The notes below the pieces were generated by a model. The model had not been told where the DNA came from. It saw nothing but the letters and a program-made list of their open reading frames with translations, and did not search any database. DNA of 40,191 bases from Firmicutes bacterium M10-2. Its GTDB lineage: Bacteria; Bacillota_I; Bacilli_A; Erysipelotrichales; Erysipelotrichaceae. Location: positions 231,893-272,083 of the forward strand of contig KE159696.1 of NCBI GenBank assembly GCA_000403415.2, written 5' to 3'. Of the stretch, positions 30,446 to 40,191 are shown piece after piece. Made by a program: the position numbers and the translations under genes. Numbering within the stretch: the stretch's first letter is position 1; each line of letters opens with the position of its first letter.

Positions 30446-32144
30446 ATCTGCGGCAATTAAAACACCGATTTATGTATCTTTTGAAGTCATTTTCGATGTA
30501 TTGATCCCATTTCTGATGTCTTTGCTTGTTGACGAAGGTGTTAACGGGCACAATATGAATAAAGTATGGCTTTATGGCGGACTAATGCTTTTATGTGCAT
30601 TCCTGGCCTTATGGGCCGGTGCGAAATCCGGAAAATACGCAGCAATTGCTTCGGCCGGTTTCGCAAAAAATTTGCGTGAAGCAGAATTTAAAAATATTCA
30701 AAATTTTGCCTTTTTAAATATCGATGAATATTCAACAGGTGGTCTGATCACCCGAATGATGACAGATGTGACTAACGTACAAAATTCATTTCAGATGATT
30801 ATTCGCGCTTGTGTTCGCTCCCCATTAATGTTTCTTTTCTCTATGGGAATGGTTTTCTACCTTTCTCCTTCTGTTGGCCTGATTTTTCTGGTGATTGTTG
30901 CACTTTTAATTGTTGTCTTATTCGGCATCATCTTCTTAGTAAGACCGATTTTCGAAAAAATGTTTAAAAAGTACGATAAGCTCAACGAAGATATTCAAGA
31001 AAATATCACCGGAATTCGTGCTGTAAAATCTTTTGTTCGAGAAGACTATGAAATCAATCGTTTTGATAAAGCCAGTCAGGATATTTATACAATAAATAAA
31101 AAAGCAGAAAAACTTCTTGTTCTCAACTCGCCGATCATGCAATTTTCTATGTATTCTCTCACTTTGGGAATTTCTTGGATCGGGGCGAAACAAATTGTCG
31201 CAGGGAACATGGAAGTTGGTTCTTTGATGTCCTTGTTTACGTATTCAAGTACGGTTTTGATGTCATTAATGATGCTTTCCATGGTATTTGTTATGGTATC
31301 CATGTCAATCGCTAGTGCTAAACGTATCACTGAAGTTATTACGCAGGTGAGCTATTTGGAATCACCGAAAAACGGTTTAAAAGAAATCAAAAACGGTGAG
31401 GTACAATTTGATCATGTTTATTTTAACTACACGGAAAACGATGACAAAAATGAATTTGTTCTTAATGATATCAATTTGAATATTCCTTCCGGGTCAACCT
31501 TAGGAATCTTAGGTGCGACAGGATCAGCAAAAAGCTCGCTAGTTCAGCTCATTCCAAGACTTTATGATGTCACGAAGGGCTCGGTCAAAGTGGCAGGCAT
31601 AGATGTCCGTGAATACGATTTAAAAGCGCTTCGTGATAAAGTTGGTGTTGTTCTTCAAAAAAATGTACTTTTTTCGGGAACGATCATCGACAATATGCGT
31701 TGGGGAGATCCAAATGCGACCGAAGAAGAAATTAAAGAAGCCTGTCAGCTTGCTCAAGCTTCTGAATTTATCGAACGGATGCCGGATAAATACAACACAT
31801 ATATTACGCAAGGAGGAACAAATGTTTCCGGAGGACAAAGGCAACGTCTTTGTATTGCCCGTGCTCTGTTGAAAAAGCCGAAAATTCTGATTCTGGACGA
31901 TTCGACAAGTGCGGTAGATACAAAAACCGATTCTTTGATCCGTCAGGCATTCTTAGAGAAAATTCCGGATACGACAAGAATCATTATTTCACAACGTGTC
32001 AGTTCGATCCAAGATGCCGATCAAATTCTTGTACTGGATAACAGCAAGATTTCTGCGATCGGTTCACACTCTGAATTATTAAAAACGAATGACATTTATC
32101 GGCAAACTTTTGAAGCACAACAGAAAGGAGAGGATAACGAATGA
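30408..32144 (+). CDS. ABC exporter subunit (degenerate-site half), pair B
   Basis: The protein is 578 residues from the ATG at 30408, which follows AGGAGG. Six membrane helices lie at about 12-310 and the ATPase domain is at about 330-575. Walker A reads GATGSAKSS, with Ala for the last conserved glycine. The signature VSGGQ is canonical, Walker B is ILILDDSTSA with Asp for Glu, and the switch histidine is Gln (IISQRVSS). It is paralogous to the first subunit of pair A (21854-23587). Partnered with the next gene as a heterodimer; MarR control suggests an inducible drug or toxic-metabolite exporter. Confidence 0.93.
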   Translation: MIKTLLAHLKEYKSAAIKTPIYVSFEVIFDVLIPFLMSLLVDEGVNGHNMNKVWLYGGLMLLCAFLALWAGAKSGKYAAIASAGFAKNLREAEFKNIQNFAFLNIDEYSTGGLITRMMTDVTNVQNSFQMIIRACVRSPLMFLFSMGMVFYLSPSVGLIFLVIVALLIVVLFGIIFLVRPIFEKMFKKYDKLNEDIQENITGIRAVKSFVREDYEINRFDKASQDIYTINKKAEKLLVLNSPIMQFSMYSLTLGISWIGAKQIVAGNMEVGSLMSLFTYSSTVLMSLMMLSMVFVMVSMSIASAKRITEVITQVSYLESPKNGLKEIKNGEVQFDHVYFNYTENDDKNEFVLNDINLNIPSGSTLGILGATGSAKSSLVQLIPRLYDVTKGSVKVAGIDVREYDLKALRDKVGVVLQKNVLFSGTIIDNMRWGDPNATEEEIKEACQLAQASEFIERMPDKYNTYITQGGTNVSGGQRQRLCIARALLKKPKILILDDSTSAVDTKTDSLIRQAFLEKIPDTTRIIISQRVSSIQDADQILVLDNSKISAIGSHSELLKTNDIYRQTFEAQQKGEDNE

Positions 32145-34000
32145 TGGGAAATAATTTAAACGGTTTGAAACGCGTTATGAAAGAAACCGTTAAGCATTAT
32201 AAATTACAAAGCTGTATCGTACTCGTCTTAATTCTTATTTCAGCTATTGCGAATGTATACGGAAGTGTATTCCTTCAAACATTAATTGATGACTATATTA
32301 CTCCATTAACTTTGATGTCAACTCCTGATTATGGTCCTTTGCTTGGCGCAATCGGCTTTCTTGCTTGTATTTACGGAATTGGGATTCTTTCCACTTATAC
32401 TTGGAATCGTTTAATGATCAACATTTCATTAGGAACTTTGAACGATACACGCGAATCCTTGTTTAAGCATATGGAAACTTTGCCAATCGCCTATTTTGAT
32501 ACTCATGCTCATGGGGATATCATGTCTGTTTATACGAACGATACAGATACACTAAGACAGCTGATTTCCCAAAGTTTGCCACAAATGATTTCGTCATTTT
32601 CTATGATGGTCTTTGTATTGATTTCAATGTTGATTTTAAATGCTCCACTGACAATGATTACAATCATTATGGGAATCGCAATGATTTTGGTAAGCCGGTT
32701 TATTACGAGTCGTTCAGGTCGTTATTTCCGTGAACAGCAAGCGACCTTAGGTGAAGTCAACGGCTTCATTGAAGAGATGATGGAAGGAAGCAAAGTCATT
32801 AAAGTTTTTACTCATGAAGAACAATCCATCGAAGATTTCAAAAAAGTAAACGAACGTCTTTGCAAGGCAAGTACAGAAGCGAATAAATTTGCGAATATCT
32901 TGATGCCGATCGTAATGAATCTGGGATATGTTTCTTATGTATTAACAGCTTTTGTAGGAGCATGGTTCGCTCTTCATGGTATGTTTGGCATGACTATTGG
33001 TACAATTGCTTCTTTCCTTCTGTTAAATCGTCAATTTACCAATCCGATTGGGCAAATTTCCCAACAGATTAACGCTGTCATCATGGCAGGTGCAGGTGCA
33101 TCTCGGATTTATGCTATTTTGGATGAACCAAGTGAAACCGATCAAGGTGTGGTCACATTAGTTAATGTACGTAAAGAAAACGGGCATTGGGTAGAATGCA
33201 GCGAAAATACCGGACATTGGTGTTGGAAACATCCTCGTCCTAACAATGAAGTCGAACTTGTTGAATTAAAAGGAGATGTTCGCTTCGAGAATGTAACTTT
33301 CGGATATACAAAGAAAAAAGTTATTTTACATGATATTTCGCTTTTCGCAAAACCAGGACAAAAAATTGCGTTTGTTGGTGCTACCGGTGCCGGTAAAACA
33401 ACAATCACCAATTTAATCAATCGTTTCTATGATATCCAAAAGGGTTCTATTACTTATGATGGAATCGATATCAAATTAATCAAAAAGCCGGACCTTCGTC
33501 ATTCCTTAGGTATCGTATTACAGGATACAAACTTATTCTCCGGTACGATCATGGAAAACATTCGATTCGGAAAGCTTGATGCAACAGATGAAGAATGTAT
33601 TGCAGCCGCAAAATTGGCAAATGCAGACGAGTTTATTCGTCACTTAGAGCATGGATACAATACTGAGATTTCCGGTTCGGGCGAATCGCTTTCTCAGGGG
33701 CAGCGTCAATTGATTGCCATCGCAAGAGCCGCTGTTGCCAACCCTCCTGTGCTGATTTTAGATGAGGCGACTTCTTCGATTGATACGCGAACCGAACGAA
33801 TTGTCCAAGAGGGTATGGATAAATTAATGGCCGGACGAACAGTATTTGTGATTGCGCACCGTTTGTCGACGATCCAAAACTCAAATGCCATTATGGTTCT
33901 TGATCAGGGACATATCATCGAACGTGGAGATCACGATGATTTAATTAAAGAAAAAGGTACATATTATCAATTGTATACTGGTGCATTTGAATTAGATTAA
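32141..34000 (+). CDS. ABC exporter subunit (catalytic half), pair B
   Basis: The protein is 619 residues. Membrane domain at about 15-330. An inserted segment between the membrane and ATPase domains is rich in Trp, Cys and His (GHWVECSENTGHWCWKHP, about 347-364). In the ATPase domain Walker A is GATGAGKTT, the signature LSQGQ, Walker B VLILDEATSS with the catalytic Glu, and IAHRLST the switch His. The start overlaps the previous stop as ATGA; a second ATG follows directly. AAAGGAGAGG is the ribosome site. It is the counterpart of the 20056-21861 subunit. Confidence 0.93.
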   Translation: MMGNNLNGLKRVMKETVKHYKLQSCIVLVLILISAIANVYGSVFLQTLIDDYITPLTLMSTPDYGPLLGAIGFLACIYGIGILSTYTWNRLMINISLGTLNDTRESLFKHMETLPIAYFDTHAHGDIMSVYTNDTDTLRQLISQSLPQMISSFSMMVFVLISMLILNAPLTMITIIMGIAMILVSRFITSRSGRYFREQQATLGEVNGFIEEMMEGSKVIKVFTHEEQSIEDFKKVNERLCKASTEANKFANILMPIVMNLGYVSYVLTAFVGAWFALHGMFGMTIGTIASFLLLNRQFTNPIGQISQQINAVIMAGAGASRIYAILDEPSETDQGVVTLVNVRKENGHWVECSENTGHWCWKHPRPNNEVELVELKGDVRFENVTFGYTKKKVILHDISLFAKPGQKIAFVGATGAGKTTITNLINRFYDIQKGSITYDGIDIKLIKKPDLRHSLGIVLQDTNLFSGTIMENIRFGKLDATDEECIAAAKLANADEFIRHLEHGYNTEISGSGESLSQGQRQLIAIARAAVANPPVLILDEATSSIDTRTERIVQEGMDKLMAGRTVFVIAHRLSTIQNSNAIMVLDQGHIIERGDHDDLIKEKGTYYQLYTGAFELD

Positions 34001-34008
34001 TATAAATT

Positions 34009-34036
34009 GCTTTGGAATTTTCCAAAGCTTTTTTTT
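34009..34036 (+). terminator. Terminator of the marR-ABC pair B operon
   Basis: GCTTTGGAA-TT-TTCCAAAGC followed by T8. Confidence 0.92.
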
Positions 34037-34061
34037 ATGTTTAGAATTCGTTTATATTTGT

Positions 34062-34082
34062 CTTGTATTGTATTTGTACAAG
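34062..34082. promoter_or_regulatory. Possible operator before the two-component operon
   Basis: CTTGTA and TACAAG are inverted repeats separated by nine bases, about 20 bases before the small membrane protein gene. No convincing -35/-10 pair was found. It is a candidate site for the response regulator. Confidence 0.3.
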
Positions 34083-34102
34083 CAATTATTGAGGTGAAAA
34101 TT

Positions 34103-34219
34103 ATGGAAATGCTAAAATGGTTAGGTATTGGATTGGCATTGATCTGGGTTTGTATCGGATTTTTGATCCATCCAATCGATAATGAGGAGGAAGATGAATT
34201 ATGGAACATACAATACTAG
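34103..34219 (+). CDS. Small single-pass membrane protein, 38 residues
   Basis: The ATG at 34103 follows GAGGTG at 6 bases. The product is MEMLKWLG, then a membrane helix of about 18 residues (IGLALIWVCIGFLI), then HPIDNEEEDELWNIQY with an acidic end. Its final 19 bases overlap the start of the response regulator gene, and the purine-rich GAGGAGGAAGATGA encoding EEEDE doubles as the ribosome site of that gene. A longer frame from 34007 begins inside the preceding terminator and is not credible. Translational coupling and position suggest a small regulator or partner of the sensor kinase; this is inference. Confidence 0.55.
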   Translation: MEMLKWLGIGLALIWVCIGFLIHPIDNEEEDELWNIQY

Positions 34220-34920
34220 TCGTAGAAGATGATGAGGGAATCCGCGAAGCAATCGGAATTTATATGGCAAACCAAGGATATCGTGTCCTTATGGCTGAAA
34301 ACGGCGCTGTCGGACTCGAAAAAATGGCACAGGAACCCATTCATTTGGCAATTGTCGATATTATGATGCCGATCATGGATGGGGTCGAGATGGTTATAAA
34401 AGCACGAAAATTATATGATTTTCCGATTATTTTCTTAAGTGCGAAAAGCGAAGAATTGGATAAGATCAACGGATTGATGATTGGTGGAGATGATTACATC
34501 ACCAAACCGTTTGCAAGCATGGAATTGATTGCCAGAGCAAGGGCACAACTTCGCCGTTATGAACAAATTCTTACTTTAAAGGAGGGGAAAACTTCAGAAT
34601 CTGGTTCTTCATTGATAATCGGAGATCTCGAATTGGATCCGCTAACAAAAGAAGTATTTGCTCATGGACAGCAAGTTCATTTAACTCCTAAAGAATTTTC
34701 TATTCTTGAGTTATTAATGCGTAGCCCCAATCAAGTATTTTCCGCTCAACAAATCTATGAATTGATTTGGCACGAGGAGGCAATCACGACGGATACAATT
34801 ACGGTTCATATTCGAAAACTTCGTGAAAAAATCGAATTAGATCCTCGTAATCCCATGTATATTCAAGTTGTTTGGGGGCTTGGATATAAATTAAGAAAGG
34901 ATACTTATGAAAAAGAATAA
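34201..34920 (+). CDS. OmpR-family response regulator
   Basis: The protein is 239 residues. The receiver domain is at 1-120 with the acidic pair Asp10/Asp11, the phosphorylation site Asp53 in LAIVDIMMPIMDG, and the conserved Lys in DDYITKPF. A winged-helix DNA-binding domain at about 135-236 shows LTPKEFSILELLM and TVHIRKLREKIE. The ending VVWGLGYKL is typical of VanR/PhoB-type regulators. The start overlaps the small membrane protein gene, and the stop overlaps the kinase start by 14 bases. Confidence 0.95.
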   Translation: MEHTILVVEDDEGIREAIGIYMANQGYRVLMAENGAVGLEKMAQEPIHLAIVDIMMPIMDGVEMVIKARKLYDFPIIFLSAKSEELDKINGLMIGGDDYITKPFASMELIARARAQLRRYEQILTLKEGKTSESGSSLIIGDLELDPLTKEVFAHGQQVHLTPKEFSILELLMRSPNQVFSAQQIYELIWHEEAITTDTITVHIRKLREKIELDPRNPMYIQVVWGLGYKLRKDTYEKE

Positions 34921-36868
34921 AGTTTTTTTTATTGTTGCATGCATACTGACAATCGTATTTTCAAGTGTTGCAACGTTTGCAATCTCGCAAGGAAAAAATC
35001 TCCCTTATGATATTAACAATTACGCAAGAAGCCAGTTAGAAGAAGACACAATCCTTCTGGCATACTCCCTTGCACAGGAAATGGATCCAAATTATGAAAT
35101 CATTTCATTTGATAAAAATGTAATTAGCAGCGAGGATGAAGAAATAGTTCGAAGTGCTTTGAATTCTTTGTTGAATAGTTCCCAACGATTAATTGATGAT
35201 TCGAATTTCCATTATAAGGCAACTTTCAAAAAAACAGTTGACGAAAACAAAGGATCGGCAAAGCTTCATTCTTTATATGATACGAATCTTGAATTATTGA
35301 TCAAGAACTATTTAGGCTGGAATTACGGATCGGAAATCGGTTATTCAATTAATCCATTACCAAAAGATTTTAAATTTGAATACGGAATTAATGATCCTGT
35401 CATCAACGATGGCGGATATATCGCTCATTATATTGATTATGAATCCTTTATAATCCCATACATACTGATCGGATATTTTGTGCCTCTCGCAATTATTTGT
35501 TTATTTGTAGTGCTCTTCCCTTATAAAGAAGAAAAAGATGCTCCGCTGTTTCGTAAAGTTCTTATGTGGAAATTCGAGCCATTCGTTGCTTTTAATGTTG
35601 TATTAATTTCTTTACTCATTATGGGTATCGGTCTAAGCTCTTTATATTCTTTGCAAAGTAATCCCAATATCCTCAATATAGGAATTAAAGCGAATGTTGT
35701 TTATTCAATGATTTACACAATTATTTTTACATTGTGGTGCATGGTTTTTGGATCTTACTTTCTAATTCTAACATATATTAAGCATATCTTTTGTGATGGA
35801 TTTAGACACTTCATCCATGAAGATACATGGCTATTTCAAATTTTAAATTGGATTCGATCTCATGTTAATGGGTTGGCACAATTAGATCTTGGAAATCACA
35901 ACAAGAAAAAATATGTCTTTGCTTTTGTGATGTTTTTATTTGTACTTATGCTCCTATTTGCATTAGGTGGGCTGGGCTTTATCATTGCGGTACCATTGTT
36001 TGTTTATCTATTTATAAAATTTCTTCATTTTTATAATGAGATCCAAAGAGATTATAAAAAGACATTGGATGCCACCCAACAAATCGCTATTGGTAATTTT
36101 GATGATGTTCTTCCCTTTCCGGTAGGACCTTTTCAATCCATTTACAACGAATTATTAAAGGTAAAATCAGGATTTGAAATTGCTCTCAAAAAGGAAATTC
36201 AATCTCAGAATATGAAAACAGAATTGATTTCAAATGTTTCTCATGACTTGAAAACTCCTTTAACAGGAATTAAAACTTATGTAGAACTATTAGAAGATTG
36301 CGAAGATATAGATGATATAAAGAAATATTCTAAAAAAATTGAAGGCTATACGAACAGACTTGACCAATTAGTAATTGATCTATTTGACGTATCGAAAGCG
36401 AATTCAGGAAATATCGAGCTCAATAAGCAATCAATCGATCTTGTATCACTGATTCAACAAGTTCAAGCAGAACATATAGAAGAATGGGAGAAAAAAGGAT
36501 TAAAAGTAGTCTATAAGATTCCCGAAAAAGCAACAATTGATCTTGATCCAAATAAAACTGTCCGAATTTTTGAAAACTTGATAGGGAATATCACAAAATA
36601 TGCCTTAAATGGTACTCGGGTATTTATAGATATTAAAGAAGATAATAAAAAAATATCGATTATTTATCGCAACGTTTCGCAACAACAACTCGATTTTGAT
36701 CCGGAAGAAATTACCGAAAGGTTTGTACGCGGAGATAAATCGCGACACGAAATCGGCAGCGGGCTCGGTCTTGCGATTGTAAAAAGTTTTACCGAAATTC
36801 AAGGAGGTAATTTTAAAATAGAAATTGATGGGGATCTTTTTAAAGCGATTGTTGAGTTTTACAAATAA
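34907..36868 (+). CDS. Sensor histidine kinase with polytopic membrane region
   Basis: The protein is 653 residues, long for the VanS-like group. Helix 1 is at about 5-25. An extracellular segment of about 150 residues follows. Five or so further helices come at about 180-205, 224-248, 263-290 and 335-372. The dimerisation domain has VSHDLKTPLTG with the phospho-accepting His446. The ATPase part shows FENLIGNITKYA (N box) and GSGLGLAIVKS (G2 box), while the G1 box is degenerate (IIYRNVS), which is common in this clade. GAAAGGATACTT upstream is a weak ribosome site; translation is coupled to the regulator gene. The signal sensed is unknown. Confidence 0.93.
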   Translation: MKKNKVFFIVACILTIVFSSVATFAISQGKNLPYDINNYARSQLEEDTILLAYSLAQEMDPNYEIISFDKNVISSEDEEIVRSALNSLLNSSQRLIDDSNFHYKATFKKTVDENKGSAKLHSLYDTNLELLIKNYLGWNYGSEIGYSINPLPKDFKFEYGINDPVINDGGYIAHYIDYESFIIPYILIGYFVPLAIICLFVVLFPYKEEKDAPLFRKVLMWKFEPFVAFNVVLISLLIMGIGLSSLYSLQSNPNILNIGIKANVVYSMIYTIIFTLWCMVFGSYFLILTYIKHIFCDGFRHFIHEDTWLFQILNWIRSHVNGLAQLDLGNHNKKKYVFAFVMFLFVLMLLFALGGLGFIIAVPLFVYLFIKFLHFYNEIQRDYKKTLDATQQIAIGNFDDVLPFPVGPFQSIYNELLKVKSGFEIALKKEIQSQNMKTELISNVSHDLKTPLTGIKTYVELLEDCEDIDDIKKYSKKIEGYTNRLDQLVIDLFDVSKANSGNIELNKQSIDLVSLIQQVQAEHIEEWEKKGLKVVYKIPEKATIDLDPNKTVRIFENLIGNITKYALNGTRVFIDIKEDNKKISIIYRNVSQQQLDFDPEEITERFVRGDKSRHEIGSGLGLAIVKSFTEIQGGNFKIEIDGDLFKAIVEFYK

Positions 36869-36905
36869 GATCTCCAACAAAAAGATACAATAAGCTTGCA
36901 ATAAA

Positions 36906-36950
36906 AACCGTGTAAGTTGAGAGCATATAGCTGATCACACACGGTTTTTT
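36906..36950. terminator. Terminator of the two-component operon
   Basis: AACCGTGT (36906-36913) pairs with ACACGGTT (36939-36946) across a 25-base loop. A T6 run follows on the right and an A-run precedes on the left, so it may also stop the leftward rRNA transcript. Confidence 0.75.
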
Positions 36951-37015
36951 ATAATTAGATGGTAATAAGGGCGGGCTCTGTGGGCACTCCTTTATCATCT
37001 TTCCATAAAAAAAAA

Positions 37016-37130
37016 GACCCGGCAACGTGCTATTTTCGCAGGCGCAAGGCCAACTATCGTCGCCGCTGGGGTGCTTAACTGCTGAGTTCGGAATGTATTC
37101 AGGTGTCTCCATCCCGCCTTCGTCACCGGA
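37016..37130 (-). rRNA. rrf: 5S ribosomal RNA
   Basis: On the minus strand the gene reads TCCGGTGACGAAGGC at the 5' end, the conserved CCGAACTCAGCAGTTAAGC loop region in the middle, and GTTGCCGGGTC at the 3' end, which pairs with the start. Length is about 115 nt. A T9 run (37007-37015) follows directly and may form the end of the rRNA transcript. Confidence 0.95.
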
Positions 37131-37213
37131 TCTTCTTTTGCTCGATCCCTCAAAACCGACATCCACTCTTCTCTCTTACACTTCTTTCGTCTCTTTGGCA
37201 AGTCGCGGGCTCT

Positions 37214-40131
<2,918 letters not shown>

Positions 40132-40191
40132 AGTTGGTTCTCTTGTTTCTTGTGCTTTCTTCAAGATCTTTCTAAACTGTTCACTGTTTTT
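40132..40191 (-). other. Start of the 16S-23S spacer (truncated by window end)
   Basis: These 60 bases lie upstream of 23S on the minus strand. No tRNA is visible in the part present. Confidence 0.6.

Noticed and set aside
34007-34102. Longer start for the small membrane protein
   Set aside because: The extension begins inside the preceding terminator hairpin and has no ribosome site.

Overview
The window looks like a chromosomal segment of a low-GC Gram-positive bacterium (Bacillota). A member of the Erysipelotrichia or a close relative is my best guess. The reasons are AT-rich DNA, strong AGGAGG-type ribosome sites, sigma-A-like promoters, Firmicutes-style paired ABC exporters, an RlmD-type methyltransferase, a CBS/DRTGG pyrophosphatase, and 23S and 5S rRNA genes of normal length. 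The lineage is inferred; 16S is outside the window.

Layout. (1) Bases 1-863 are the right part of an IStron: a group I intron core, a badly deleted tnpB and an omegaRNA-like right end, inserted in an unrecognised gene whose 3' end follows. (2) 1200-2040 holds a small membrane protein, a 37-bp solo IS end and the first copy of a 191-bp MITE. (3) 2042-9895 is a mostly minus-strand housekeeping block: orphan mannose-type EIIA with a SIS-domain protein, then a compact operon of pyrophosphatase, peptidase T, malic enzyme, patatin-like hydrolase and sugar epimerase, and HU. (4) 10029-17974 holds tRNA-Thr, maf and a divergent threonine locus: thrC-thrB-ACT/HTH protein-DUF1461 leftward, and hom-lysC-asd rightward. 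Together these make threonine from aspartate. (5) 17984-20041 is MITE copy 2 next to a complete IS1182-family element. (6) 20056-24630 holds a heterodimeric ABC exporter, a membrane protein with a long charged tail and a broken DUF2500-like gene. (7) 24763-28447 holds a MATE pump, tRNA-Leu, a PAP2 phosphatase, a lipoprotein, and a flavodoxin gene interrupted by MITE copy 3. (8) 28537-36868 holds an RlmD-type methyltransferase, a MarR-controlled second heterodimeric ABC exporter, and a tiny membrane protein with an OmpR/VanS-type two-component system. (9) 37016-40131 is 5S and 23S rRNA on the minus strand.

The most interesting material is mobile. The IStron has an 18-bp stem that loops out the dead tnpB and shares bases with a competing hairpin. 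Copies 1 and 3 of the MITE read as identical. It carries a bidirectional terminator and sits beside inverted repeats each time. One insertion duplicated a 21-bp palindromic target and broke a flavodoxin gene. No CRISPR array, prophage or obvious defence island was seen.
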